The notes: a model not told the origin generated them from the sequence alone. A DNA stretch of 64,000 bases from an uncultured Oscillibacter sp. (GCA_910584995.1 CAJUDW010000006.1:17220-81219); one strand, 5' to 3'; positions 18,454 through 27,372 are shown, counted from the stretch's first letter. Made by a program: numbers and translations.

Positions 18454-18521
18454 CCCGCAGCCATCCGCCCCCCGCCAGGAAAGGCAGGGGCACCGGGAAA
18501 CCCCTTGCGCAACAGAAAAAA

Positions 18522-18549
18522 GGACGCCGGAATTTTCATTCCGGCGTCC
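18522..18549 (+). terminator. Rho-independent terminator after the ATPase gene
   Basis: An 11-bp stem (GGACGCCGGAA / TTCCGGCGTCC) with a 6-base loop is followed by TTTT and preceded by an A-run, so it may work both ways. It is the left flank of repeat copy 2. Confidence 0.75.
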
Positions 18550-18762
18550 TTTTGGCGCGTTAAAAAAGACGTTTCCCCTCGTTTTTGAAACGGCTCCGCC
18601 CTGCGCCTCGTTTGTCCGCTTTTGGCGGGCAATTCAACATCCGCTTTGCGCAAAGTGTTTTCCCACATATACGCTGTGGGGAAAGGATCCATATATTTTT
18701 TGACATAGTTTTCCGCCTGCGGGCAGCAAGCCCTTGCAGAGGGGTTTTTCCACAAGCTGAAC
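18550..18762. repeat. Intergenic repeat element, copy 2
   Basis: It carries the same conserved blocks as copies 1 and 3: GGCTCCGCCCTGCGCCT, then CCGCTTTGCGCAAAGTG with TTTTCCCACATATACGC, and a GCAGAGGGGTTTTT end. It is bracketed by two hairpins with the same stem (18522-18549 and 18763-18790). Confidence 0.65.
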
Positions 18763-18790
18763 GGACGCCGGAACTTCCCTTCCGGCGTCC
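18763..18790. repeat. Duplicated terminator stem, right flank of repeat copy 2
   Basis: It has the same 11-bp stem as 18522-18549 but a different 6-base loop. The stem is conserved while the loop is not, so the pair is not a simple recent duplication. Confidence 0.6.
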
Positions 18791-18831
18791 GTTTCTTCCG
18801 CTTTACAGCGGCCTATCTCTATGCTGAAGCG

Positions 18832-20052
18832 TCAGGTATAAAACTCCGGGGTGGAAACGGTTTTTACCTCATACCCCTCCTCCTGCATGGCGGAGAGGAT
18901 TTCCCGCTTGTGGTCGTGCCCGAAGGCCTCCAGCGTAACCTTCAGTTCCACGCCGGACTGGCGGTTGATATTCACAAACTGGTTGTGCTCCAGCTTAATG
19001 ATATTGCCGTTGTGCCGGGCCAGGATATCCGCCACCCGCCGCAGTTCGCCCGGGCGGTCCGGCAGCATCACGGAGAACGTGAAAATACGTCCCCGGCCAA
19101 TCAGGCCGTGCTGCACCAGGGAGGACATGGTAATCACGTCCATATTGCCGCCGGAGAGGATACACACCACGTTCTTGTCCCGGCAGTCCAGATATTTCAG
19201 CGCCGCCACAGACAGCAGGCCGGAGTTCTCCGCCACCATCTTGTGCCGCTCCATCAGATCCAAAAAGGCCTCTACCAGTTCGTCGTCCGGGATGGTCAGC
19301 ACAGAATCCGTATTGTCCCGGACATAGGGAAATACCAGATCCCCGGGAGTCTTGACGGCGGTGCCGTCGGCAATGGTATTGGCGGAGGGCAGCGTGACCA
19401 CGTGGCCTGCCTCCAGGCTGGCAGTCATGGATGCCGCGCCCTCCGGCTCCACGCCAATGACCTTCACATGGGGGTTCAGCAGCTTCGCCAGGGTAGACAC
19501 CCCCGCGCACAGCCCGCCGCCGCCGATGGGTACCAGGATGATGTCCACGTCGGGAAGATCCTGAAAGATCTCATAGGCCATGGTGCCCTGCCCTACCGCG
19601 ATGTCCAGGTCGTTGAAGGGATGCACATAGGTAAGCCCCCGCTCCTCCGCCAGCTGGGCCGCCATGGCGGCCGCGTCGTCGAACACCTCGCCGTGGAGGA
19701 TGACCTCCGCGCCGTAGTCCTTGGTATTGTTGACCTTCACCAGAGGCGTGGTGGTGGGCATGACAATGACGGCGGGCACGCCTGCGGCCTGGGCGGCGTA
19801 GGCCACCCCCTGGGCGTGGTTCCCTGCGGAGGCCGTCACCAGCCCCCTCTGCCGCTGCTCCTGGGTCAGCGTGCTGATTTTATAGTACGCGCCGCGGATT
19901 TTATACGCGCCGGTCACCTGCATATTTTCCGGCTTCAGATAAACCTGGTTCCCCGAGTTTTTGGAAAAAGCGGGGGAGTGGATAAGGTTTGTGCTGCGGA
20001 TAACGCCCTGCAAAACGCTCCGGGCGGTTTTGAACTGTTCCAGTGAAATCAT
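18832..20052 (-). CDS. ilvA: Threonine ammonia-lyase with C-terminal ACT domain
   Basis: A 406-residue PLP enzyme converting threonine to 2-oxobutanoate and ammonia. The Schiff-base lysine is in QVTGAYKIRGAYYK, the phosphate-binding glycines are in GGGGLCAGV, and SAGNHAQGVAYAA is the substrate loop. Residues from about 325 form an ACT-like domain (VMLPDRPGELRRVADILARH). Length and the single ACT domain match the short tdcB/ilvA type of Firmicutes rather than the 514-residue biosynthetic enzyme. I chose the ATG at 20052 because it starts the family alignment (MISLEQFKTARSVL). It could be biosynthetic or catabolic. Confidence 0.9.
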   Translation of the reverse strand: MISLEQFKTARSVLQGVIRSTNLIHSPAFSKNSGNQVYLKPENMQVTGAYKIRGAYYKISTLTQEQRQRGLVTASAGNHAQGVAYAAQAAGVPAVIVMPTTTPLVKVNNTKDYGAEVILHGEVFDDAAAMAAQLAEERGLTYVHPFNDLDIAVGQGTMAYEIFQDLPDVDIILVPIGGGGLCAGVSTLAKLLNPHVKVIGVEPEGAASMTASLEAGHVVTLPSANTIADGTAVKTPGDLVFPYVRDNTDSVLTIPDDELVEAFLDLMERHKMVAENSGLLSVAALKYLDCRDKNVVCILSGGNMDVITMSSLVQHGLIGRGRIFTFSVMLPDRPGELRRVADILARHNGNIIKLEHNQFVNINRQSGVELKVTLEAFGHDHKREILSAMQEEGYEVKTVSTPEFYT

Positions 20053-20208
20053 GAAAGAACCCCTCCGCGATCTTTTAGTAAGGATATGGAGCATCATACA
20101 GATTTTTTGCCTGAAAGTCAATGAAAATGTGCATAGAATCCGCCTTTTTCCCGGAGGGGCCAACTCCGGGAAAAGTCATTGTCAACTGTGCCGAAAAAAA
20201 CGGTACAC

Positions 20209-20256
20209 AAATACCGACAAAATGGTATTTATGCCCTTGCCTTTACTCTTTATAAT
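20209..20256 (+). promoter_or_regulatory. Operator and promoter region of the XRE gene
   Basis: Inverted repeat AAATACC-N8-GGTATTT (20209-20230) lies just upstream of a TATAAT at 20251-20256. Further TACC/GGTA half-sites occur at 20202 and across the start codon. This arrangement suggests autorepression by the encoded HTH protein. Confidence 0.45.
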
Positions 20257-20277
20257 TTTGTCGAAAGGAGGAATACC

Positions 20278-20622
20278 ATGGGTATCCAGGAAAATATGTC
20301 TAAATCAATCCGTTCTTTGAAGGAGGTGCAGCACAAATCTTTGGTGGAGTTGTCGGAGGAATTGGAAATTTCGCGTTCCACCCTGCAAAAGTACCTCGAT
20401 GGTCACGGAAACCCCAGCTTGAAAATGGTGGAGCATTTGGCGGAAAAGCTGCATGTTGACCCCATTTTCCTGCTGACGGAAATGTTCGAGCCGTCCCAGC
20501 AGGAAGTCGTCCTTCTGCTGATGGATACCATCAAGGAACTTGCCAAGCTACCGCAGTCAAAACGGGTTCTCTTTGCCAAACGGTTCCTGGAAATCATACA
20601 CCTTTGGGACGATGATTCATAA
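20278..20622 (+). CDS. XRE-family helix-turn-helix regulator
   Basis: A 114-residue DNA-binding protein. The HTH spans about residues 12-65 and includes LSEELEISRSTLQKYLDGHG and SLKMVEHLAEKLHVD. The C-terminal half is helical (LLLMDTIKELAKLPQSKRVLFAKRFLEI) and may dimerise. The ATG at 20278 follows AAAGGAGG at ideal spacing. It stands alone between the threonine ammonia-lyase gene and a long non-coding region, and palindromes around its promoter suggest self-control. Its targets are unknown. Confidence 0.75.
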   Translation: MGIQENMSKSIRSLKEVQHKSLVELSEELEISRSTLQKYLDGHGNPSLKMVEHLAEKLHVDPIFLLTEMFEPSQQEVVLLLMDTIKELAKLPQSKRVLFAKRFLEIIHLWDDDS

Positions 20623-20864
20623 GGCAGAAGGCCGGATCGATCAGAAGCCCGCTTTCTCTTTCCAATGGCGGCCAGAAAAGTGCTCGTCTTTCAGTCAGGC
20701 GCCGTCCACCCCATCTATCCGCAGTGCGCGCGCACGCAGGATCGGGAATACCAGAGCTTTTGTGGCCGCCGCAGGCAGCGGCCGGATGGGCGCGGTTTTA
20801 AACGCCCGCCGGTTCCCTTAACATTTCCGGAAACAGCCGGACCGTTTCATGTCCTCTTACCCAA

Positions 20865-20899
20865 AAATCCCGGCCGCGATGTCATCGCGGCCGGGATTT
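20865..20899. terminator. Perfect 16-bp hairpin, left flank of repeat copy 3
   Basis: Arms AAATCCCGGCCGCGAT and ATCGCGGCCGGGATTT around a 3-base loop. It is a likely terminator for the XRE transcript. AAAAATCCCG from its left arm recurs at 21075-21084 on the far side of the repeat. Confidence 0.6.
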
Positions 20900-21074
20900 C
20901 TCGTCATGTCTTTTGAAAAGGCTCCGCTCTGCGCCTGGATTGCCCGCCTTCGGCAGGCAATCCGGCGCTCCCTTTGCGCAACGTGTTTTTCCCCGTACAC
21001 GCCGCGGGAAAAACAAGGGACACGCCTTGCCGCTTATAGGCGGCAGGTTCTTCCAGAGGGCCTCCGGGGCAGCT
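20900..21074. repeat. Intergenic repeat element, copy 3
   Basis: Same block order as copies 1 and 2: GGCTCCGCTCTGCGCCT, then CCTTTGCGCAACGTG with CGCCGCGGGAAAAAC, then a CCAGAGGGCCTCC end. The right flank repeats only the first ten bases of the left hairpin (21075-21084), so the second hairpin appears truncated. The rest of 20623-21532 holds only the small frame at 21134-21307 and an AT-rich segment at about 21450-21520. Confidence 0.6.
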
Positions 21075-21133
21075 AAAAATCCCGTATCCGTCTTGACGGC
21101 CAAGCCGGACACGTTGATTCCATCAGCCCGCCC

Positions 21134-21307
21134 TTAAAGCCAAAGGCGCGCCTTCAGGGAGGCATCTATCGACAAACGGTTCCCGTTTTTTCCGTGCAGG
21201 CTGGAGTCACTCTTCCCCATCCCGGACGGATCATGCATCTCCCGATGCATCCGGTTCAGTTCGTCGTACCGAAGGCCCACAAGCCCCTTGAACATCTCAT
21301 GAAACAT
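21134..21307 (-). CDS. Possible 57-residue small protein, unknown
   Basis: A small frame beginning MFHEMFKGLVGLRYDELNR and rich in charged residues, preceded by GGAAG ten bases upstream. It has no membrane helix and no family that I recognise. It stands alone in a long intergenic region beside a repeat, so it may be a chance frame or the remnant of a larger gene. Confidence 0.3.
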   Translation of the reverse strand: MFHEMFKGLVGLRYDELNRMHREMHDPSGMGKSDSSLHGKNGNRLSIDASLKARLWL

Positions 21308-21532
21308 GTCCTGTCACTTCCTTTCTGCTTCGGTTTCTGTCCTGTCTGGTCAGGCAAACCGGCCTCCGCCGCCGGGAACGGCCGCTTCTTCGTTCCGATT
21401 TGCTGCCTATTAGGATACCACACTCTCCGCAGAAATCCAGAGGTAAATTGACGGTTTCGTCAAAAATAATATCTAAAAATTATCTATTATATACAATTAT
21501 TTCCGCAAAATTTTCGTGCCGGAGCCAGGCGG

Positions 21533-23077
21533 TCAATCCTCCTCCCGTACCCGGATCTCCAGGTAGTAATGCTCCTGCCCCATGTCCAGTTCCACCTGGG
21601 AGACGCCGCCTGCCAGGTCGAAGCCGAAGTTCTGCCGGACGATTTCCACGCCTTCCCCGTTCACAAGGGCGGCTGTCTGGCGGGTGAAGCGCAGGCTGCT
21701 GCCCAGGGCCGTCACCATGTCGTAGCCTTGAATCCCCACATTTTCGCTGCCGGAGCAGTCAAAATCGTGGCTGGGCGCTTTCCAAAGGGAGGCGGAGACG
21801 GAAACATCGCCGCCTGCCGGAACCGTCACAGGGAATTGCAGATACAGCACCCGATCCATAGCGCGGGCCTCGCTGACGAGATCATCCAGGAACCCATAGC
21901 TGTAACGATCCGGGCACCGGTTCCCCGGCAGGGGGCCCATATCCGCCAGAAGTTCCCCTACGGCCCTCCGGAACAGGGTGAAGGCCGCGCCGGTATCCGC
22001 CTCCTCCCCCCGCAGGGCGCCGTACCGCTCGCTGTCATACCGGCAGATCTCGTCCAGCACCTCATCCAGGGTGCTTTCCTGCCGGATTACCGTGCAGGAT
22101 ACCCCCTCAATCTCCTCGCCCCTGCTGCATCCGCCGTCCTGGTAGCCCTGAAGGACGTAGCCCTCCAAATCCTTTCCCAGGACGATCAGCAGCTTCAGTT
22201 CCGGCTCCGCCCTCACGCCGTCAGGCACGAAGTAGCTGTGCCGCGCCCAGCCCTCCTCCGGATCGCCCTCGTAGCCGTTGAAGCCGTAGGTAAATACGGT
22301 GGTCTCCGATTCATCGGCGGAGAAGGTGACAGCCTGTGTGGCGGCCCGGTACTCCTCATGGGGGGCCGCGAAATCCGTAAACTGGTAAACCGTCACCGGG
22401 ACGTCCAGGACGGGATAGTCCCCCAGGGCCTGTTCCCGGTAGCGGCCGTCCGACAGCAGAGCCTTGTAATCCTCCCAGCTGTCCGGATAGGCGAGGTTCA
22501 GGGTGTCAGAGCCGTCCGGCGAGGCGCTTTGGAAGCCGCCGGAATAGGGCCCTGCGTACAGGATGGGTTCGGCTTCCGTCCCGTCCACCGTCACAGCGGG
22601 CATCCGCTCCGCCAGATTCTGAAGGGACCCGGTGAAGGGGTAAAGGGCGTTGACGGTAATATCCTCCCCTGTGGAATTGGAGAGAATATAGCCGTCGGTG
22701 ACTGCGGCCCCCCATTGGCGGGGCTCCCCGTCACGATAGGCCCCCGGGGCCAGATCCCATATAACGGCGCGTTCCGCCGTCAAATCCACGTCCTCCTCCA
22801 GAACCCCCAGGGGGAATACGGGGCCGCCATAGGACATGAATACGGTTCCGCCGTCATGGCCGCTGCCTCCGGCGTTGGCCCCGCCGCCCATATTGATGTT
22901 GCCAAGGCCCCACCGGGCCAGGGCAAGGCCGCACACCAGCGCCCCGCAGGCCGCCGCAGCCATGGGTATGCTCCACCTGCGTTTCCGCCGGGCCGCCGGA
23001 GCGGCGGCCTCTCCGGCCTCCAGAACCAAATCCCCGTCTACAAGGCCCAAAATCCGAAACAGTCTCTCGCTTCTCAC
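21533..23077 (-). CDS. Membrane-anchored protein paired with an ECF sigma factor (probable anti-sigma partner)
   Basis: 514 residues. A short cytoplasmic N terminus (VRSERLFRILGLVDGDLV) is followed by one transmembrane helix (IPMAAAACGALVCGLALARW) and a large extracytoplasmic domain of about 430 residues that I cannot assign. GTG at 23077 overlaps the sigma-factor stop codon, so the two are translationally coupled. This is the usual design of an ECF sigma factor and its regulator. The cytoplasmic part is shorter than a classical anti-sigma domain, so the regulatory role is inferred from context. Confidence 0.6.
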   Translation of the reverse strand: MRSERLFRILGLVDGDLVLEAGEAAAPAARRKRRWSIPMAAAACGALVCGLALARWGLGNINMGGGANAGGSGHDGGTVFMSYGGPVFPLGVLEEDVDLTAERAVIWDLAPGAYRDGEPRQWGAAVTDGYILSNSTGEDITVNALYPFTGSLQNLAERMPAVTVDGTEAEPILYAGPYSGGFQSASPDGSDTLNLAYPDSWEDYKALLSDGRYREQALGDYPVLDVPVTVYQFTDFAAPHEEYRAATQAVTFSADESETTVFTYGFNGYEGDPEEGWARHSYFVPDGVRAEPELKLLIVLGKDLEGYVLQGYQDGGCSRGEEIEGVSCTVIRQESTLDEVLDEICRYDSERYGALRGEEADTGAAFTLFRRAVGELLADMGPLPGNRCPDRYSYGFLDDLVSEARAMDRVLYLQFPVTVPAGGDVSVSASLWKAPSHDFDCSGSENVGIQGYDMVTALGSSLRFTRQTAALVNGEGVEIVRQNFGFDLAGGVSQVELDMGQEHYYLEIRVREED

Positions 23078-23628
23078 AGGACAACCCCCTCCCTCTCCAA
23101 ATACGCCCGCAGGGCCTTCCTCGTCCGGAACAGGGCGGATTTCACCTTTCCCGCCCCGCAGCCGCAGGCCCCCGCAATTTCCGCCACGCTGCTGCCGTAC
23201 CAATACCGCAGAAGGAATATCCGGCGGCTCTCCTGGGGCAAGCCCCGCAGGAACCGGCTGATATGCCCGGCAATCTCCCGATCCTCCATCTGCTTCTGGG
23301 GATCCGGGGATCCCGGCAGACACTCTGCCAGTTCCCCCAGCAGGATTTCACCGCCGCCCCGCTTTTCCGCCTGATCCCGCTTCCAGCGGTCCAGGGAAAG
23401 GTTCCGGGCAATCCGGCCCAGCCAGGCCCGGAGATATCCGGGCCGCTCCGGCGGTATAGCGTTCCATGCCCGGAGATACACGTCGTTGACACATTCCTCC
23501 GCGTCGCCCCGCACCCGGAGCAGGTTCCAGGCCAGGCTGTAGAGGAAACCGCCGTATTTTTCCGCCGTCTCCCCGACGGCCCGCTGATCCCGCGCCCAGT
23601 AAAGGTCAATGATCTGCTGATCCTCCAT
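23074..23628 (-). CDS. ECF-type RNA polymerase sigma factor
   Basis: A 184-residue sigma-70 family protein. Region 2 spans about 8-75 (DLYWARDQRAVGETAEKYGG, CVNDVYLRAWNAIPPERP). Region 4 spans about 120-175 with the HTH SSVAEIAGACGCGAGKVKSA. Regions 1 and 3 are absent, as in ECF factors. The ATG at 23628 follows GGAGGG. The downstream membrane protein overlaps its stop and is the likely signal partner. The stimulus is unknown. Confidence 0.88.
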   Translation of the reverse strand: MEDQQIIDLYWARDQRAVGETAEKYGGFLYSLAWNLLRVRGDAEECVNDVYLRAWNAIPPERPGYLRAWLGRIARNLSLDRWKRDQAEKRGGGEILLGELAECLPGSPDPQKQMEDREIAGHISRFLRGLPQESRRIFLLRYWYGSSVAEIAGACGCGAGKVKSALFRTRKALRAYLEREGVVL

Positions 23629-23775
23629 CACGCGCCCTCCTCTCTTTTGTGCTCTCACCCATTTAGACGAAAAAAACGGCAATTGGTTTCGCCGGCGCGG
23701 AAATTTTATCCCGGCCCATTTTCCGGCCGGAGCGGCCCTCCCCAGAGGTTCTGACAACCGTCCAAGCAGCAAAAA

Positions 23776-23798
23776 GCCGCCGGAAACTATCCGGCGGC
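23776..23798 (-). terminator. Terminator after the DUF6774-like and DUF421 genes
   Basis: A 9-bp stem (GCCGCCGGA / TCCGGCGGC) with a 5-base loop is followed on the minus strand by TTTTT. Confidence 0.7.
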
Positions 23799-23887
23799 GT
23801 GAACCGCGTCTCCCCTTCCCCGACAGCCACGGAGCCTGCCGCAGGCCGGCAGGCGGGACGCGGATGCAGATGCGCCTGTGAGACAGC

Positions 23888-24061
23888 CTATTTCTCCGGC
23901 CTGCAACGCGCCCGCTGGGCCGCAATGGTGGCCAGCGTATCCCCCAATTGGACAAACACTGCCGCCACCAAATCCAGATCCTCGTCGTTCAGCCGGGAGG
24001 CCACAGCCACCGCCAGGGTATTCACGGCGGTGGTCAGGGCCAGCGGATCGCAGTTGTTCAT
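23888..24061 (-). CDS. DUF6774-like small protein
   Basis: 57 residues starting MNNCDPLALTTAVNTLAVAV and ending with an Arg/Cys-rich tail. The core VFVQLGDTLATIAAQRA resembles the small DUF6774-type proteins of clostridia. Those are short helical proteins of unknown function. It follows the DUF421 gene by 45 bases in the same orientation and is closed by a good terminator. Confidence 0.6.
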   Translation of the reverse strand: MNNCDPLALTTAVNTLAVAVASRLNDEDLDLVAAVFVQLGDTLATIAAQRARCRPEK

Positions 24062-24106
24062 CCCGAATCACCTCTGCACAGCCTATGAGGCCCCCGGGCC
24101 GATCAT

Positions 24107-24805
24107 TCACGTTTTCCGGGGCTTTCCGGGAAAGACCGTCAGCTTCTCCCGTCCATCCCACACCGCCAGGAGCACCTCCCGCTCGTTGGCGTAGCCCTGC
24201 CGCTGGAGGCTTTGCAGCACCCAGGCGTCCGCCTTCCCCGCCTCCTGGATGTTGTCCCGCATCAGCTGCCCGTCCATGACGAAGGGCGTCTGCACCTGGG
24301 ACTGCTTTGGGTTCAGATCCAAATCCGTAGGCGTGGCAGGACGATCCTTCTCCTTGGGCAGGAAACTGATCACGCCGTTATTCTCCAATACCGCCGTTTG
24401 CAGCTGGCTCAGATCGAACCAGCCGCCAATCCGGCAGTAGGTCAGGAATTCGCTGAGATCCAGCCGGGCCTTTTTCAGGTTCTCCCGGTAAATCACCCCG
24501 TCCTCCAGCAGGATCAGGGGCTTGCCGTTGAAGAGCGCCCGGGCCTTCAGGGATTTATTGGTCAGAAGGGAGATTGCCACAGCGGCAAGGCCGTAGACAA
24601 TAATGGCCGTCAGGGGCTTGAGGGGCTCCTCCAGTTCCGTGGCCAATTCCGCGGCGGCGGAGCCGATGGTGATGCCAGTGATATAGTCGAACATGGTCAT
24701 CTGGGACACCTGCTTGGTGCCCATCAGCTTAGTCAGCAGAAAGAGGGCCAGCAGTGACAGCAGGGTAGTCAGCACAGTGAGACCCATTCGAGACAGGATT
24801 TCCAT
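24107..24805 (-). CDS. DUF421 (YetF/YrbG-like) membrane protein
   Basis: 232 residues. Three N-terminal membrane helices lie within the first 90 residues (LTVLTTLLSLLALFLLTKLM, ITGITIGSAAAELAT, AIIVYGLAAVAISLL). Two cytoplasmic alpha/beta DUF421 subdomains follow, with KPLILLEDGVIYRENLKKAR and LSEFLTYCRIGGWFDLSQLQ. Relatives in Bacillus are sporulation- or stress-linked membrane proteins without known enzymatic activity. Length is normal. Confidence 0.85.
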   Translation of the reverse strand: MEILSRMGLTVLTTLLSLLALFLLTKLMGTKQVSQMTMFDYITGITIGSAAAELATELEEPLKPLTAIIVYGLAAVAISLLTNKSLKARALFNGKPLILLEDGVIYRENLKKARLDLSEFLTYCRIGGWFDLSQLQTAVLENNGVISFLPKEKDRPATPTDLDLNPKQSQVQTPFVMDGQLMRDNIQEAGKADAWVLQSLQRQGYANEREVLLAVWDGREKLTVFPGKPRKT

Positions 24806-25173
24806 AAAAGCCTCCCGGAAACAGATTTTTCCGGTATAGCTTTTCCCCCGAAGGCAGGGTTATGCATAAAACCCGGCGTCTTCTCGGGGAACCTCCGCCT
24901 TTTTGTATGCCTATCCCGCATCCCCAATGATACGGGCCAAACCGGCAAAGCGCAAGGGGCCTTTCCTTGGCAGGGGAACAATCCCCCGCGGCTTGTCGTC
25001 TGCACCAAATTTTATCCAGAAAATTGGTTGCAATTTGTTGTAATTATACACAAAAACCTAACAGTTTTTTAGCTAGTCTGAAAAACTTTCATTTTTCTGT
25101 TGAAACCGGCGCTTCCAGAGCGTATACTATTTGATAAGAAACCAGGGAAATTTATGGATGGAGGAAAACGACT
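24806..25173. promoter_or_regulatory. Intergenic region between DUF421 and serC, with serC promoter
   Basis: No gene. TTGAAA (25100-25105), a 17-base spacer and TATACT (25123-25128) form a good promoter for serC. The segment 25010-25095 is AT-rich and may hold regulatory sites. Confidence 0.6.
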
Positions 25174-26256
25174 ATGAAATACGGACGGACCTATAACTTC
25201 TCCGCCGGTCCCGCCATGATGCCGGAGTCTGTTCTGGAGGAGATCGCGGCGGAAATGATGAATTACCGGGGCAGCGGCATGTGCGTTATGGAGATGAGCC
25301 ACCGCTCCAAGGTGTTCCAGCAGATCCGGGACGAGGCAGAGACGGATCTGCGGAAGCTGATGAACATCCCCGATCACTACAAGGTGCTGTTCGTCCAGGG
25401 CGGCGGCACCGTCCAATTCGCCATGGTTGCCATGAACCTGATGAAAAACGGCCTCGCCTGCTATGTGGAAACCGGTGCGTGGTCCAAGAAGGCCATTGCC
25501 GAGGCGAAGCGGTACGGCGACGTGAAGATCGTGGCCTCCTCTGCCGACAAGAACTTCTCCTATATCCCCGACTGCTCCGATCTGGACATTCCGGAGAACG
25601 CGGACTACGTGTATATCTGCGAGAACGAAACCATCAACGGCACCACCTACTATCACCTCCCCAACACCAAGGGGAAGATCCTGGTGTCCGACCAGTCCTC
25701 CATGTTCCTCTCCCGGCCCTGCGACGTGGAGAAGTACGGCCTCATCTGGGCCGGCGTCCAGAAGAACGTGGGCCCCGCCGGTATGGCGGTGGTCATCATC
25801 CGGGAGGATCTCCTGCGGGACGACCTGCCCAAGCCCGTGCCCACCTATATGAATTACAAAACCCACGCCGACAACGACTCCCTGTATAACACCCCCAACT
25901 GCTGGGCTATCTACTGCTGCGGCAAGGTCTTCAAGTACCTGCTGGATAACGGCGGCCTGGAGGCCATGGATCAGCGCAACCGGGAGAAGGCCGCCATCCT
26001 GTACGACTTCCTGGACCAGAGCAAGCTTTTCACCGGCGCAGTCCGGAAGGAAGACCGTTCCCTGATGAACGTGCCCTTCGTGACACCCTCCAAGGAGCAG
26101 GATGCCGACGTGGTAGCCGCCAGCAAGGCGGCGGGCTTTGACAACCTGAAGGGCCACAAGAGCGTGGGCGGCCTGCGGGCCTCCATCTACAACGCCATGC
26201 CCAAAGAGGGCGTGGAGGCCCTGGTGGAGTTCCTGAAAAACTACGAGAACAAGTAA
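25174..26256 (+). CDS. serC: Phosphoserine aminotransferase
   Basis: A 360-residue PLP aminotransferase that makes 3-phosphoserine from 3-phosphohydroxypyruvate and glutamate. It starts YNFSAGPAMMPESVLEEIA, the SerC signature. The active-site lysine is in GVQKNVGPAGMAVVIIREDL and the phosphate-binding region is FVQGGGTVQFAMVAMNL. C-terminal KSVGGLRASIYNAMP is also diagnostic. A GGAGG site precedes the ATG, and the gene has its own promoter at 25100-25128. serA follows 144 bases downstream. Confidence 0.95.
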   Translation: MKYGRTYNFSAGPAMMPESVLEEIAAEMMNYRGSGMCVMEMSHRSKVFQQIRDEAETDLRKLMNIPDHYKVLFVQGGGTVQFAMVAMNLMKNGLACYVETGAWSKKAIAEAKRYGDVKIVASSADKNFSYIPDCSDLDIPENADYVYICENETINGTTYYHLPNTKGKILVSDQSSMFLSRPCDVEKYGLIWAGVQKNVGPAGMAVVIIREDLLRDDLPKPVPTYMNYKTHADNDSLYNTPNCWAIYCCGKVFKYLLDNGGLEAMDQRNREKAAILYDFLDQSKLFTGAVRKEDRSLMNVPFVTPSKEQDADVVAASKAAGFDNLKGHKSVGGLRASIYNAMPKEGVEALVEFLKNYENK

Positions 26257-26400
26257 GACGCATTCCCCCGGCCCCGTTCCTCCCCTTCGGAGGCAGAGAC
26301 GCCTGTCAATTTTCGGACTGCCTGTCCCCCAATGGGCAGTTTCCCTGGCGCCGTCAGCACCCCTGGGGTGTGCTGAGAACGAATGAAAGGGGATTTTTCT

Positions 26401-27315
26401 ATGTCAATGCGCGTTTTGGTCACAGACGGAATGGACACCTCCGCTGTCGAAACCCTGCGGAAGGACGGATACGAGGTTGTGGAACAGTTTTATGAGCCGG
26501 ACGATCTGGGCGCGGCCCTGCGGGAGTTCGACGCGGCCATTATCCGTTCCGCCACCAAAATCAAGGAGCCCCAGATCGACGCCGCCCGGGGCGGGCGCCT
26601 GAAGCTGATTATCCGGGCCGGCGTGGGCATCGACAACATTGCCGTGAAATACGCCGAGGCGGCGGGCATCACCGTGCGGAACACCCCCCGGGCCTCCTCC
26701 AACGCCGTGGCGGAACTGGCCATAGCCCTGCTGTTCTCCTGCGCCCGGAATATCTCCATTGCCGGGCACACCATGCGGGAGGGCAAATGGGAGAAAAAGG
26801 CCTACTCCAAGGGCTTTGAACTGGCAGGAAAGACCATGGGCGTCATTGGCTACGGCCGCATCGGCCAGCTGGTGGGCGCCAAGGGACAGGCCCTGGGTAT
26901 GCAGATCCTGTCGGCAGTGCACCGGAACAAGCCGGAGGGTTGCGAATGTGAGACCATGCGGTTCACCTCTATGGATGAACTGCTGGCGGAGTCCGACATC
27001 ATCGTCCTCTGCGCCCCCGGCGGGGAAAAGCCCCTGGTGGACGGGGAAGCTATCGGGAAGATGAAGGAAGGCGTTGTGATCATCAATGTTTCCCGGGGTT
27101 CCAACGTGGACGAGGCCGCCCTGCTGGAGGGCCTGCGCTCCGGGAAAATCCGGGCCGCCGGCCTGGATGTCTGGGCTACCGAAAAGAATCCCAACCAGGA
27201 GTTGGTGCAGCACCCGGCAGTCAGCTGCACGCCCCACATCGGCGCAGGCACAAAGGAGGCCCAGAAGCGCATCGGCGCGGAACTGGTGGACATTGTAGAG
27301 CGCTTCGAGACCTGA
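26401..27315 (+). CDS. serA: D-3-phosphoglycerate dehydrogenase, short form
   Basis: A 304-residue NAD-dependent dehydrogenase for the first step of serine synthesis. The Rossmann loop is GVIGYGRIGQLVGAKGQ, and the catalytic Arg and His lie in NVSRGSNVDEAAL and TPHIGAGTKEAQKR. It lacks the C-terminal ACT domain of long SerA, so classic serine feedback through that domain is not expected. The ATG at 26401 follows AAAGGGG. An in-frame ATG at 26383 overlaps that site and is unlikely. It probably works with serC just upstream. Confidence 0.92.
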   Translation: MSMRVLVTDGMDTSAVETLRKDGYEVVEQFYEPDDLGAALREFDAAIIRSATKIKEPQIDAARGGRLKLIIRAGVGIDNIAVKYAEAAGITVRNTPRASSNAVAELAIALLFSCARNISIAGHTMREGKWEKKAYSKGFELAGKTMGVIGYGRIGQLVGAKGQALGMQILSAVHRNKPEGCECETMRFTSMDELLAESDIIVLCAPGGEKPLVDGEAIGKMKEGVVIINVSRGSNVDEAALLEGLRSGKIRAAGLDVWATEKNPNQELVQHPAVSCTPHIGAGTKEAQKRIGAELVDIVERFET

Positions 27316-27335
27316 TCCGCCATTGAAAAAACACA

Positions 27336-27372
27336 AAACCGGGCTCCCGTGCAAAACACGGAAGCCCGGTTT
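27336..27372 (+). terminator. Terminator after serA
   Basis: A long imperfect stem (AAACCGGGCT / AGCCCGGTTT with an inner CCGTG/CACGG pair) and a short A-rich loop. The plus-strand T-run is short. The site also faces the end of the HtrA gene. Confidence 0.65.

Noticed and set aside
20623..21532. Protein-coding frames across the repeat, such as those containing FFPRRVRGKT
   Set aside because: The same peptides arise in two separate intergenic copies without start signals, so they reflect the nucleotide repeat rather than a gene.
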